A stretch of DNA of 64,000 nt from Torreya grandis. Taxonomy: Eukaryota; Streptophyta; Pinopsida; Cupressales; Taxaceae. A program made the translations under genes and the position numbers. Shown piece by piece: positions 1-11,501 of this stretch (positions within the stretch are counted from its first letter, which is position 1; each line of letters starts with the position of its first letter). The stretch covers positions 368,501-432,500 of the forward strand of contig JARHVA010005354.1 of the NCBI GenBank assembly GCA_037957365.1. Reading direction: 5' to 3'. The notes beneath the pieces are model-generated. The model searched no databases. It was not told where the DNA came from and saw nothing but the letters and a program-made list of their open reading frames with translations.

Positions 1-240
1 AGAGTAATAAATGTTTTACTTATCATTATTTATTTAAACTAGGACACATGATTAAAGATTGTAGGATACTAACATCTAAGAATCAAGCTAAGCAAGAGAG
101 TGAAAATAATTTTTTTTAAGCTAAGTAAAGTGATATTTAAGAGGGAATAGATTATTATCTCACTTACAATGTGGGAATAGAAGAAGTAAATAATTGACAT
201 TTTTTTAATTCAATGTGCTCAAATCACACTACAAGTAAAA
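1..240 (+). pseudogene. copia-A gag C-terminal remnant with zinc-knuckle trace
   Basis: A degenerate nucleic-acid-binding knuckle is readable at about 12-62: a Cys codon at 12-14, a second Cys replaced by Tyr, then G-H-x4-C ending with Cys at 60-62; the spacing is stretched by about three residues. In Ty1/copia elements this knuckle closes the gag part of the polyprotein and binds the element RNA. The assignment rests on its place just upstream of recognisable protease/pre-integrase and integrase sequence on the same strand. The 5' part of the element lies outside the window. Several stops follow the knuckle, so this is a dead remnant. Confidence 0.55.
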
Positions 241-1262
241 AATATGGTTTCAACAAGTTAAATGACTCCTTAAAAATCCAAGTGAAACTGGTAGATGAAA
301 TATACATATAATTTGAAGGAAATGGAATCATGTACATCACAAAAATTTAAGGTAAGGGTGAAATTAATGTTGTTTAATTTTTTTACATATCTTAGTCATA
401 ATCTCATAAGTATTGGTAAATTAGTAGAAAAGGCTTTCAAACTGCCTTTTGAAGATGGTGTTTGTTCTATTTTTTATAAGAGAGTTAGAATTAGATCGAT
501 TAAAAAATACTATATGGAAAAGAATAGGATGTTTATGTAAAATTTTAATATACTAAAGGAAAGTATTTATTTACAAATTATTGAGGATATTAACATGTTG
601 TGACATTCAAGATATGGTCATATAATTTTTAAGAGTTTCATATTCTTGACACAAAGGGCTTTGTAAGAGGTCTTCTCGAGCTATAATTCAAGAAGGATGA
701 TACATGAAAGTCATGCATTATTTGGAAACATCATAAGGAGTTATTACCTATAATTAAATGGAGAGTAAGCACACCTTTAGATATTTCACATTTAAATTTA
801 TGTGGACCTATGTCTTGCAAAAGGATTGGTAAGAATTTGTATTTCATTTCCTTCATAGATGATGCTATAAGGTTTATATGGGTTTTTTTGTTAAAAAAAA
901 AGAGTGGAGTTTTTTAATATTACAAAATTTTCAAAGCTTTGGCTGAAAATTAATGTATAAAATCCATCAAGTCCCTAAGAATAGATAGAGGAGGTGGATT
1001 TTTTTGTAATGAATTTATTGAGTTTTGTGATTCAGACATAATAAAAGGGCTGTTAATGGCTCCTTATATATCATAACATAATAGTGTTTTTGAAAGAAAT
1101 ATTAGGTCCTTGATGTAGTTATAAATTACTATGTTGGATAATAATAACTTGGAAAGGTGTTTTTTGGCTAAATTAGTAAAAATAATAGTATACATCATTA
1201 CCAAAAGTCCTACAATGGCAATCAAAGATAAGACACCTTATGAAGCATAGTTTGTAAAAAAA
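241..1262 (+). pseudogene. copia-A protease tail, GAG-pre-integrase and integrase remnant
   Basis: The open stretch 295-540 carries an NLISIGKL-like motif followed by FEDGVC, which marks the junction between retropepsin and pre-integrase domain in plant Ty1/copia polyproteins. A degraded RYGH motif follows near 615, then integrase core motifs: a LNLCGPM-like segment near 795-815 (the first catalytic Asp of the usual HSDLCGPM is changed to Asn), FIDDAIRFIWVF near 850-890, a DRGGGFF stretch near 985 for the second Asp, and VFERNIRS near 1088 for the Glu. PTMAIKDKTPYEA near 1210-1245 is the typical end of the core. Numerous stops and frameshifts break the frame. Integrase would insert element cDNA into host chromosomes; this one cannot. 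Confidence 0.8.
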
Positions 1263-1599
1263 CCAATTGTTGCTAATCTAAATGTATTTTTTTGTTTATA
1301 TTTTTTACATGTTATATATGATAAGAGGAAAAATTAAATTCCAAGGGTTTTCCTCATATTTTCATAGGTTAGAATGATTAAAGTAGGGCATTAAAATTTT
1401 ATAATCCTAGTAGTAAATCCATAATTATTTTTAGGGATTATATTTAAAAAGAAAAATGAGGCATATGATTATTATAATCATGTATAAAAAGAAGTAATAA
1501 GTGAATTTGGGATCCCATTTAATTTAATTTTTTATTAATTACTAAGTCCTACATAGGTGTATAAGACTAGTTGCAAAATGATTTGTACAAGTTAGACTA

Positions 1600-2240
1600 G
1601 TTGCAAATGATTTGTACAAACATATGGGGTTAACTATGAGGAAACTTATGAACCTATGGAATGTAAAGATATTATAAGACTAATTATTGATGTAAATTAT
1701 CATAAATTATGGAAAACACATAAAATTTATGTTAAGAGTGAATTCATAAATGGAGTGATTAAAGAAGTAATATATGTTGGGAAGCCACAAGGTTTTGAGG
1801 TAAAGGGCAAATAATTTTGGGTACATAAGTTGAATAAGGTTATTTATGGGTTAAATAAAGATTAAATATATTTTTAGTAAATAATTTATAGATGTTTATT
1901 ATATAAATTATTTAAAATAAGTCAACATGAACCAACTCTTTATATATAAACATCTAGTTCTAATGTTTTATATGTTTTTATCTACATAGATAACTTGATA
2001 TTTATATGTGGATATATGGATATGTTTAATAGATTAAAAAAAATATGATATCATAATTTTATATTATTTATAATTTAATTATGTATAACTTTATTTATAT
2101 GTAAGTTCATTAAAAGAAAGAGGAAGTATTCATTTTTCAATCCAGGTATGCCCAAGATATGTTAAAGAAATACAATCTTTAAGATTCAAAACAAACAAAA
2201 CCTCCAATTAAAAGTGGAGAAATTATTATGATAGAGGATG
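1600..2240 (+). pseudogene. copia-A reverse transcriptase remnant
   Basis: Reading in shifted frames gives NYEETYEPM (family: ..DYEETFAPV), then VKSEFINGVIKEVIYVGKPQGFEV, then KLNKVIYGLNKD, the standard order of copia RT motifs. The catalytic YVDD box is read as YIDN near 1990-2003, so the second metal-binding Asp is Asn. Many stops are present. RT would copy the element RNA into DNA. The order after the integrase (integrase before RT) identifies copia rather than gypsy. Confidence 0.8.
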
Positions 2241-2249
2241 GAATTCCTT

Positions 2250-2800
2250 AAATTAATTAAAATATTAATATAATCATTGTGGGAGGTTTTATGTATCTCA
2301 CTATGATAAGGCTCATTATCTTTTATGGGGTTTTACTAGTTTCTAGATTTATAGACACACTGTCACTCAAGCATTTCCAAGTAGTGAAGATGATTTTTAG
2401 ATATATAATAATTAAGTATAATCATGGTATTAATTTTATAAAATCAATGTCTTTATGTCTCATCAGATACAGAGATTCATATTGGGGAGGATATCTTGAT
2501 GATAAGAAGTCAACTTCAGGTTATTACTTCATATTGGAAAGAAAGTTGTTTCTTTGGTCTTTAAAGAAACAAACTAAATTTTCATTATCCACTACTGACG
2601 ATGAAAATAAAAAGCTTAAATTATATTTCACATAATTATTATCTATAAGAATTTTCATAAGTGATTTCAGAGAGACTTAACTTGAGCCATCATATATATT
2701 TTTTGATAATAATAGGGAAATCTAATTTCTCATGCTAGAACCAAGCACATTGAACTCAAACATCATTTTATAAAGAGATTTGTTCAATGATAAACACTTT
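2250..2800 (+). pseudogene. copia-A RNase H remnant and polyprotein end
   Basis: The open frame 2279-2635 begins within the connection segment and contains YWGGYLDDKKSTSGYYF followed by LWSLKKQTKFSLSTTDDE, matching the copia RNase H signature (..DWAGDxDDRKSTSGYxF...WxSKKQxxVALSSTEAEY); the key Glu of the TEAEY motif is changed. After the stop, a shifted frame gives TKHIELKHHF at about 2745-2770 and a trace of the DIFTKPL ending near 2838. This is the end of the pol frame; a purine-rich tract and probable LTR follow directly. Confidence 0.8.
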
Positions 2801-2925
2801 TTTATTTTTTATGTGAGAAATGAGTATCAATTTGTTGATATTTTTAGAAAGGGATTACACAAGTAGATTCATGGAAGACTTGAGGAAATGATAGACATCT
2901 CTCCTCTTTGCATCAAAGGGAGAAA

Positions 2926-2953
2926 TGCTAAATATGATGCCAATTTAGAAACT

Positions 2954-3012
<59 letters not shown>

Positions 3013-3467
3013 TTTAGGTGTTTATTAATGTTATTTAATTAATTTATTTCCTAAATTAGCTGTTTGGTCAATTTTGGATACTTTTCTAGATTTTTCTAAA
3101 AAATAGCTATAAGTGCTAGTTAGAGTCTAGTTCACTATAGTTTAATGAATGTTTAGTTAAATAAAATCTAAATTTATTTTATTAAAACTTATTTTTTAGA
3201 GTTATATTTTTATACTTTCTATTTTTAGAGTTTTGTTTTTAGACTTTCACTTGTCTAGTGTGTGTATTTTTACTTAACTAATGAAGATGCTTCTTACATT
3301 ATGTCCATACCTCATAAATGAATTAAACTTATAGTATTTAGTATATTTTTAATTTCATTAATTTTTAAGTAAATTTATTTATTGAATTTTTACTTTTATA
3401 CTTAACGTTTAATGTAATTTACCTTGTAATAAGCTTATTTTAACTTTCTTTATTAATAAGAATTACA
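2926..3467 (+). repeat. Probable 3' LTR of copia-A
   Basis: The segment starts TG just after a purine-rich tract (AAAGGGAGAAA, 2915-2925) that sits where a copia polypurine tract should be, about 50 bases after the pol end. It is very AT-rich and contains the (ATT)n tract. The right end (ACA at 3465-3467) is a guess: no second LTR lies in the window to align against, and I could not find a target duplication. Confidence 0.4.
2956..3012 (+). repeat. (ATT)19 microsatellite
   Basis: A perfect run of 19 ATT units, 57 bases. It lies about 30 bases inside the probable copia-A 3' LTR. It is the longest perfect simple repeat I see in the window. Confidence 0.97.
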
Positions 3468-3707
3468 CCCGAAGGTAGTATGGTGCATTAATTCAAATTA
3501 GTAAGCCTTTTTTCATGTTTAGTATTTTATTTTTTTCAAGTGTACATTAATTAATACAATTAAGAATATATTTTAAAGTTTTAATTTATTTAAATAAAGG
3601 TTTTGGTCAATAATCTTGCTTACAACCCAACTAGTTTGACTCCTAGTAAATCTAGGATAGATTGGTTAATAAATAACTTCAATTTTAGAGCAAAACAAAG
3701 TTAATTT

Positions 3708-4372
3708 TCAATCCCTCAATAAATCCAAAAAAAATTGAGATTTAATAAACCTAGGTATATTCATGTTGATAATATTAATCATATTCATGGGATCCACATC
3801 AATACTTCGTAATGGTGCTAAGAATCTTAAAAACTTTATGGATGTAACACAAAACACACTTGTGCAGATTGAGATTAACTTTGTATTTGATAAGGCAATC
3901 AAATATGACATAAAGATCATGGATATGGTTATAAGACACTTTGATTTGGTTATAATGTCATTCATATAAGTTTTGACTATTTTATGGATGAGATCGTAAA
4001 ATATGTGGGTCATTATGCATTGGTAAGTTTATTCGACATTTTAAAGACTGAAAGGCATATTAATTTAGCAATAGGTTCCTCACTTAGTAGTAATTATGGT
4101 TTTATGTTGATCCTCAAGATAAATGTAAACATCTTTATATCCTAAAAAACCATCAATGAGGGATAACATCTCATATCTAACTACAAAATCAATAATGACA
4201 TCAATTGAATGTAATGGAAAGTTTTCCTTTGGACATGCTAAGTCAATATTATGAAAGTTGGTATAAATGAAAATAACTATGGTGAATTAATTACAAATAT
4301 GTACTTTGTTTGATACCCATTCTAAGTGATCTACAAGATTAATGAACTTATCATCTAGGAGCTTGAAATTTT
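3708..4372 (-). pseudogene. gypsy-B reverse transcriptase fragment
   Basis: Read on the minus strand from about 4372 downwards: a FKLLDDKFI..LVDHLEWVSN segment, then a degraded VDFRNLN motif followed by CPKENFPLHSIDVI, then EMLSLIDGFLGY and DQHKT, the early RT motifs of Tat-like Ty3/gypsy elements. The open stretch 4013-3708 continues with MTHIFYDLIHKI, the catalytic box as YMND (family YVDD; first Asp replaced by Asn), and later FLRFLAPLRSIDVDP, matching the usual FLGFLVSxRGIEVDP. It stops abruptly near 3700, before RNase H and integrase, and upstream near 4375 it runs into unrelated DNA. It is therefore an internal fragment of a minus-strand element. Confidence 0.85.
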
Positions 4373-4374
4373 AT

Positions 4375-7300
4375 TTGTGACTATTTACATTTAAATGGAT
4401 TCTAGGATGAGGTTACTTAGAATATAAAACATGTATATAGAAATGGTAATGCACAAGTGTGATAATTAGATATAAAATAATCCAATTGGGTGATAAAATT
4501 AGATATAAATATATACTAAATTTCTTATGCTGAGAATAGGCTAAATATAGAAAGTATAATTAAGCTATGTTTGGAAATGACAAAGAAGTAATATACTTAG
4601 CTAGTTATAATGCTAACATAATGCTCTATCTAGAACAAGTAGAAAGTAGATTGGAATATGATTCTAGAATAATCATCAAATTTTGGATTTGATGCTTCTA
4701 AATCTTTGGTCACTAACATAATCCTATGATGGTTGCATCAACACTGATTTCTAGGTTCGATGCAAGTATCATGTACTAAATACCTAATGGAAAAGAATGT
4801 AACCATCTGGATGCTTCTAAGTTTTACTTCACCTTCACTCTAGTGAATTTAGATTTGGGTCATGCACTGTTTTTCCTTATGGATTTGTAAAATAATAGTT
4901 CTTCATCTTCATATTGATATTGGTGAAAAATTGGTTAGTGTGCATATAGTGTTAAGCTAACAACAAAGACCCCTCTACCAGTGAGCACTGCCTACATAGA
5001 CAATACTTCAATGAAAGACTCAGACTAATGTAGTTATTCCTTATGTGTTGGATTATGTGTGAATCATGGAATATGTGCAAAGAAAGTACAATAGTGTTCT
5101 AGATCATAACTTGGAAAATATATCTCTCAAGTTACTCCTTTAGTACTTTAGACTTGTATATGTATTATTCCTATGAATGGTATGGAAATATGGAAGTTTT
5201 GTTTAATTTAATGCTTGATAGAGTGATTTTTATAGTTAGCCTTGGTATTTTTGGTTTTTTCTAGATGAGAAATGAATGAGGGTTGATATTGATATAAACT
5301 TGTAGTTATATCAATCCCTTTGGATAAGTAAATTACATTAATGAACTTAGGTCAACCATTAGGATATGTTCAATTTTTAAAATAGATGACTTTAGGGAAC
5401 CAAACACTTGTATCAAGTTATAATGCTAATGTTAATGCTAGCATCTGTCCTAGATGTTAGTGTCTAAAGATCAAGAAATTAGGTATAGGATTAGGACTAG
5501 TAGACATGGAAGATAAGTACTTTTTAATAATTCTAGGAAAGATAGAAGGCTTGGGTCATCAACATAAGATTGGTCAAAGTAAGAGATAGGTAAATGGTCA
5601 TAAGATAGAGAAGATTCAAGATTTGTAAAAGTGGGAAAGGTATATAACTAAGAGGAACAAACAAGGTCTCAATTTTTTAAATGTACAAGATTGATGTGCT
5701 ATATAATCCACAAATATCGTCTACATTTCCCCCCTTTAATCTAGTATTGAAATTGCTAGTTTAAAGGAAATGAATGCACACCTGGGTCTACAAAACATGC
5801 CTTATCTTTACATGTGCCTAACATGATTACCTTTTTGGTGACTGACCTAAAACCAAGATCATGTTACAATATATAATCAGTGCATATAATCTAGAATTGA
5901 AAATAATTGAAATATATTAAAATTGAAAGAGCAAGGTTTAGGAGTACACCTGTGTGTTGATTGAAATACCTTACCTATTGACAAGTTAATTTGAAAAATG
6001 TGTATCATTGTAAGGATCTAAAATTGATATTAGGAAAAATATAGATAAATTTGAAAAGTGAATATATCTAAGGAGACAAAGATATAGAGAGAGAAAGAAA
6101 GGCACATGCCCCCAACCTTTGAGAAAATGTGAGTTGTTACCTAGTAGTTGATATTAACTGAACTATGCAACCCAATTATAAATATAACTTGATGAGGTTA
6201 GATGATACAGTAAACTCCAACTTGAAAAATTTTAAATATTTAGTGATTTCATCACCTCAACCATACCAAAAAGAAACCAACTACTATAGTATATTAGCTC
6301 AATAAAAGTATAAAATTTAGACTGGGGTAAAAGTCCATAAGTGGTAAAAGTCCATAAAAGCATATTAAAATCTGCAATCGATTTGTATTTTGAAAAATTA
6401 AGCATAAATTTAATAATATATGAACCTTAGATATGTATCATGCTGAAATTGTGTATAACAATGGTACCAATGTGTAGAATTATGCCATAACTATGAATCT
6501 GAATCATATAACTATGTGCTTTAGCTAATTCATAAACTATGTATATGTGGAGAACATGATTCAAAATCATGTCCCCACTATATATAGATAAATTTTAAAA
6601 ATTGATTGAAGTACCACATAATGAATTAGTGTGGAGAACATACTTCCAAATCATGACCCCACTAATATGCCCCCATTTAAGGTGAGGTAAATATAGGAAT
6701 TGGTAGTAACCTCACCTCAAAAAGATAATACCACTCTATAATATGTGAATGTAACCATGTATCATATAGAAGGAATGTGTCTAGGTAGATACAACATTGA
6801 AGTGCAAATAATCTAATGTGATCACATGATGGTCTCAGATGCATGATAAATTTCATAGAAATGTCTAGATAGTAATAATACAAGTTTAATATTAAAATAA
6901 GTAAACACAAAGAACACTAAAATTCAAGTTAAAAGGTTATGGTCCAAGGATACCTCAAATAAGGGGTATGTTCACATGTCACATAATCAAAGGGACATGA
7001 CTTAGTCAAATGTACAAAAAAGTAAGGATTACATATTCAAATGTGCATACAAAAAATAATGACATATGAAAATGTCAATTAAATAATATATATGAACAGG
7101 ATCCATAAGCAAAGGATGATATTTAAATGCTAAAAAAAAATACAATAGTAAGGTAAAACACTCAAGGAAGTGCATAAAGGGAAGAATAAGTAACCAACAT
7201 AAACATGTCATAGTATCCCATGGATCAAATGTGTTAGGAAGAAATGTCAAGTGTATAGCATATCAAGTACCCTATGTAATATATAATCATGGATAAATGT

Positions 7301-7650
7301 ATGTGTAAGTAGATATGTTAGTTTAAACATGAGAATTAAATGTTATCATCAAAACATATAGTCTATGTGTATCAAGATAAACTAAGGTAGATGTCCCTAA
7401 TGTCTGTATGACATGAGTATAGGGAAAGCCTAATATCAAAAATAGGAATAAATCATGTCTTTATGTATGCCTATATCATACTCAAGTAATTATTTATGTG
7501 TATGTATAAGTAATTGAGTATTTCATCCATCAACATGGACCTAATAATAGATGCCAAAGATCTAATAGAACATGTAGGCGCAAAAAATATTTTTGGTTTT
7601 TTTAATGTTTTTTATTTTTTGGTATTTTAAAATGTTTGAAAAGGAAATAT
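4375..7650. other. Non-coding DNA between gypsy-B RT and protease
   Basis: About 3.3 kb of AT-rich sequence with no protein domain I recognise; short open frames at 6677-6910 and 7029-7250 (minus) look accidental. It separates two parts of one minus-strand gypsy element, which normally lie within 1-2 kb, so it probably holds an insertion. A stretch at about 4930-5050 resembles 56310-56400 in the same orientation, suggesting an LTR or other repeat shared between the two places. A pair of 34-base hairpin-like repeats lies at 6547-6664. Confidence 0.4.
6547..6664. repeat. Pair of imperfect hairpin repeats
   Basis: Two direct copies of a 34-base sequence, 6547-6580 and 6631-6664, match at 30 of 34 positions. 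The first copy is itself an inverted repeat: left arm GTGGAGAACATGAT and right arm ATCATGTCCCCAC, with one gap and one mismatch around a tiny loop. The second copy has a more damaged stem. Confidence 0.75.
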
Positions 7651-7659
7651 CATCTTATG

Positions 7660-8080
7660 ATTCCATATAATGGATGGTCATAGACATCTCCCCATTAATA
7701 AATTTGTGTAATAATCTTGTGACACTCTCGAGGAACATGTATTGTTTTAATATCAGTCATTGCAATTTTGGTTTGTAAAATAGGACTTTGTGGTCGTGAA
7801 TTAGTAGTAGGCATAATAGGAGTAGGGGTTCATGGAACCCATCATTGAGTACTTTATGGTTTATTTGTAATGAACATAATAGGAACATGTGTAGGTGATT
7901 TATATATTTGAATATGGTTCGTAGTAGATGGGGATTATGTAAAATTTACTATACGTCTCTGATGTTATGGTCTCTCAAGTACTAATCACTTAGTAAATGG
8001 GATTGACTATTGCTTACCATTTTATGGTGAATGAGACTTAGTAGGATTGGTAATAAACTATTTGGGTATATTTTTTTCTT
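7660..8080 (-). pseudogene. gypsy-B protease-RT linker, degraded
   Basis: On the minus strand the frame continues past the protease ending with a DRIPYEHPVE-like segment (about 8110-8080), then a long run with many stops and Pro/Thr-rich stretches down to about 7680. In Tat-like gypsy elements a poorly conserved linker of this kind lies between protease and RT. There is no domain to name; the call is by position and frame continuity only. Confidence 0.4.
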
Positions 8081-8089
8081 ATTCAACGG

Positions 8090-8640
8090 GATGCTCATAT
8101 GGAATTCTATCAATTGTAATTACCTAATTGACATGAATATATTTAACACATCCATGCACTGTAGAGGGTACTATTCAAAGTGTATGAATCCAAGGTCTCC
8201 CTAACATATTAAAGTTGCTTGTGGGAGTTATAACCAAAAAGGTAGTAACCACATGTGTAATAATGACATGTAAAGATAGGTTAATCTCACCAAGTACCTT
8301 TGGGATGTCCCATCAAGTACTCTAATTGATCTAGTGGAATGATGTAAATCATGATGAGTATAACCCAAGTGCATAAGTAATGTCATGGTGAAAACATTCT
8401 CATTTGAAATGATATCAATCATAACACTATTCATAAGGTTTTTATTAGGGTATACTCTAATAGATAAAGAATGAAGATTAGATTCATCATCCTTAATCTC
8501 ATTATCATAGAAAACAAAAGAAGGTTTCTGAACCATAGGAGGTATATGCCACATGTAAGTACCAATAACCCCATATAGTGTGTGCCCATAATGTGATGGA
8601 TGAGTATGGGTATTATATACCATTTTAACTTTGGGTTCCT
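8090..8640 (-). pseudogene. gypsy-B aspartic protease (retropepsin) remnant
   Basis: The open minus-strand stretch 8623-8228 contains ENVFTMTLLMHLGYTH and then RSIRVLDGTSQ, matching the second half of plant gypsy retropepsin domains (..TxRAYDNTxRE..). In the next frame, at about 8225-8100, NFNMLGRPWIHTL follows, then PSTVHGCVKYIHV, the hallmark LLGRPWIH...PSTLHxxxK end of this protease. The D-S/T-G active-site triad is not readable. Protease would cut Gag-Pol. One TAG stop sits after WIHTL. The associated RT is at 3708-4372. Confidence 0.75.
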
Positions 8641-9109
8641 TTTTATAATTGTCTTGTAAAGGATTTTTAAATATTTTTTGCTTTTGGTGATTACTAGGTT
8701 ATGAACCTGATTCTTTCAAAGGATCCTTAAATATAAGATTTTAGTCAAGATAAGATATTAGATCTGATTTAAGGTAAAATTTCTATTTTATAATGTATTT
8801 GTCTTTGATGATAATCATAATAAGCATTCACATCATATCTTTTGGGTATATGTCTATTTATATCAACCTTGATAAGATGAGGGAGAGATATAAACTAAAA
8901 ATATAGTAACAATAGGTGTAATGAAGCTAGGGACTCAGTTAAATGGGAGGAATATCTCCTTGGTGTATTTAATAAAACAAAATCATTAGGATACTATAAA
9001 ACTATCCATGGTGGTTATTTCCTTTTTAGGGTCAAGAAGTCTTACCTTATAACTTGGTTTGATCATAAAATTGGTACTATATGTAGATGCAGTTGGCATG
9101 TTTGATACA
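8641..9109. other. Unassigned AT-rich DNA upstream of gypsy-B protease
   Basis: Where gag would be expected for a minus-strand element, I see only short open stretches (for example 9174-8986 minus) without recognisable Gag motifs. The region is too short for a full gag, so gag is deleted or decayed. Confidence 0.4.
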
Positions 9110-9640
9110 TAATTGGTATGATCCACACTTATAATAATTGGAAAATTTGTAGACAATAATGAAGATAAACACAAAACAACAGATGTTGGTGGACCAAGAT
9201 GTACAAATATGAAATATATACAAAAATAGAATACCCTTAAGGTAGGGAAATACCATACAATACTCCTTTAGGAAGAAATAACTCCACAATATCTCTTCAA
9301 GTGGGAAACCTCCAATATCCTCTTACAATAGAAGACTCAATGATTAATTTATACCTTTAAAATTATAATTATCTATTTTATATAACTCTCTCTAACTAAC
9401 AATGGATGGGTAACCTCCTAATCCCAGTGTAGACTGATCATTACCCAATGCACTAATTCCACAAGTTACTCCATTATCCTAATATATTGGACCCATATAA
9501 CTAACTAATGGGGATGTGTGCCACATATAAGTATCTCCATCAACCCATATACATTAATATATCATGTCCATAGATACATAGCATTACTTCTTTCCTTGAC
9601 ATGTTTCATCCCTGAAACATAGGAATAAACCAAATAATGA
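9110..9640 (-). repeat. Putative LTR (minus orientation)
   Basis: Read on the minus strand, this segment resembles plant copia/gypsy LTR ends: a stretch with AGAGATATTGTGGAGTT, a U3/R-like AT-rich stretch, and a right end followed by a decayed GTATCA core at about 9095-9105 that could be a primer-binding site of the TGGTATCAGAGC (initiator tRNA-Met) type. No second copy is seen here, so the boundaries are approximate. It separates gypsy-B (below) from the gypsy-C protease fragment (above). Confidence 0.3.
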
Positions 9641-9738
9641 GTGTGCTTCAAATCATTGCACACTTACCTCTAATCTCGATCATCTAGTGATAAATTTTTG
9701 ATCTTGGAAGGTGATATCTCTCCAATATTTTTTCCAAA

Positions 9739-10725
9739 TTATATTGTGCTCCTATGATTCCATTCATGACCATAACTATACTGCTTTAGTGTCCACGAAT
9801 AATTATTCCTCTTGTAATTCAATGTACGATATTCCACTGCACTACTTTGATTCCATCCATGACCATAATAGGTATTCTTTGGCTTCCATGCATAGCCATA
9901 GTTATTGAAACTTTGATTTATTATATAGTAAAAGTGCTTATTATTATGACACTCCCTCACATGGATCCATGTTTATTTCCTCTCATGATGATGTGGGTGT
10001 CTATATACCTCAACTTTTTTAGATACTTTGACCTGATCAACCTTTTCTTCTACCTCTTCCACCATTTTCTTGGGTGATTCCTTTGTCTCTTGAGTAGATA
10101 AAGTGTTTTGCTTTGGTTGTATTATTACTTCATCTATGTCTTCATATGAATATTATACATGCTCTTCATCACCTATTTCAATCTCATCCTCATGATCTAC
10201 CTTGACTGTTATTGGTGCCTTTCCCACTATGATATTCTATAAAGTGACCTTTTTTTTCCTGTACCAAAACTTCATGAAATTTTTATGAACATTAATATTG
10301 ATTATTCTCAAAGTATCTAACCATGGATATCTAAGAACCATATTCACATCATCCATATCCAAAGCATAAAAATCTAGATGAAAAACACATTTTTCCATAA
10401 TAAGTTTCAAATCTTTAAACACTCAAATATTCACCCTCTACTTGAACCTCCTTGATATTATTTTCTTGAACATGTAGATACTTGGCCACATTCATGTTGA
10501 CGAGGTTATATTTGTTGGTAGGGTTTCTAGACACAACAACCTTATTATTTTGAATGCATCCATGAAATTGAAAAATTGACTTGATTTTTTTTAGAACCAA
10601 ATTATTTGAACCCTTATTATCTAATTCTTCTTCTTCTTCTTCTTCACTTGCATGTTCTTCCTCATTATCATTATTTTATTCCAATAATTTTTCTTTTTCA
10701 ACATATTCATTTTCTTCTTCATTAC
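9739..10725 (-). pseudogene. gypsy-C acidic linker and retropepsin fragment
   Basis: Minus-strand reading starts at the gypsy-D boundary (10725) with a Glu-rich linker (the TTC run at 10624-10646 codes for it), then QFHGCIQNNKVVV, a position where the active-site D-P-G-A is replaced by N-P-T-N, then NVAKYLHVQENNIKEVQVEGEYL. After a frameshift near 10420 comes DFYALDMDDVNMVLRYPWLDTL and NFMKFWYRKKKVTL, the standard retropepsin end (..ILGxPWLxTLG...). A further charged tail runs to 9739, holding imperfect YGHxWN-like repeats. The catalytic Asp is lost and RT does not follow. The fragment is cut upstream by gypsy-D and downstream by an LTR-like segment. Confidence 0.8.
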
Positions 10726-11161
10726 TGTGGTGGAGACTTTGGGCTACACTTCATTCTATGGTGTCCTTTGTTCTTAATCAATAGGAGAAACAATGAAAGA
10801 CTTTATGTTTTCATGGGTTTCTTGTGGATCCAGTTACTACCCAGGAAGGAATCCTACTGTTTACTGAATATTGTTTTTGAAAGAAGAGAAGTGCCTTCAG
10901 TAATTACACATAATTCTCATTTGTTCTATGAACATCATCTCTGAAAAAAGAGAGATGGATGGTATGATTTCACCCCTAAGTCTATTTTCAGCTTATATTA
11001 GTATATTATAGTTTATAGGGAACCTCCCCTTATTGAGAGGAGAGATTTATCTCATTCTGGTTGTGGTCACCACATCCATTTTGCCATATAAATCTCCTTA
11101 TGTTGTGGTTGATATAACCATTTTATTGTCAGTTAGTTGATGAAAAAATATTCACCCAATA
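10726..11161 (+). repeat. gypsy-D 5' LTR
   Basis: Aligns with 25582-26016: both share the GGAGACTTTGGG start, the AGAGAGATGGATGGTATGAT segment and the CACCCAA(C/T)A end. The 3' copy has about 115 extra bases at its beginning, between two GGAGACTTTG words, that are absent here; both copies begin TGTGG. A deletion between the short direct repeats explains the shorter 5' copy. Confidence 0.85.
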
Positions 11162-11166
11162 GTTTT

Positions 11167-11186
11167 TTGGTGACTCCACTGGGGAA
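11167..11186 (+). promoter_or_regulatory. gypsy-D primer-binding site
   Basis: TTGGTGACTCCACTGGGGAA starts five bases after the LTR end. This resembles the TGGCGACTCCxCTGGGGA sites of plant Tat/Ogre-type gypsy elements, which I recall as tRNA-Arg-type sites (from memory). It would prime minus-strand cDNA synthesis; the one CpG of the consensus is changed to TG here. Confidence 0.75.
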
Positions 11187-11501
11187 GAATGAGCAGTTTC
11201 AAGCCTCAAGCTTCAATTGAAGTAGTTCCAGTTCTTTTCCATTTCCATTTCACACTCTGGTAGATCCACCATACATGCGAAGCCAAAGAGCTCAAGGTAT
11301 TGCTGACCCTATATTTTAGTTAGTGCAGCTGAATAATTTTGATATCTTTCCTCTACCATCTTTCCTTCAGTGAACCAGGAGTTTTCCTCCTATAAATGTC
11401 AGGTCCCAATACTAGGCAAAGCTGCTCTTTCCTCTGTTAGTAGAGCTTTGTCTATACATATCCCATAAAGATTTATTATCCCTCCTTTCACCAGTCATAT
11501 C
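11187..11501 (+). other. gypsy-D leader between PBS and gag
   Basis: Untranslated leader of about 315 bases with no conserved frame. The first ATG in good coding context that leads into Gag homology is at 11502. Confidence 0.6.

Noticed and set aside
7029..7250. 73-codon hydrophobic minus-strand ORF
   Set aside because: No homology I recognise, AT-rich random-looking composition, no start context or neighbours to support it.
9711..10077. Plus-strand ORFs with His/Ser repeats
   Set aside because: Complement of the YGHxWN-like repeats in the gypsy-C tail on the minus strand.
10581..10944. Plus-strand Ser- and Leu-rich ORFs
   Set aside because: They are the complement of the Glu-coding TTC run of gypsy-C and run into the gypsy-D LTR.
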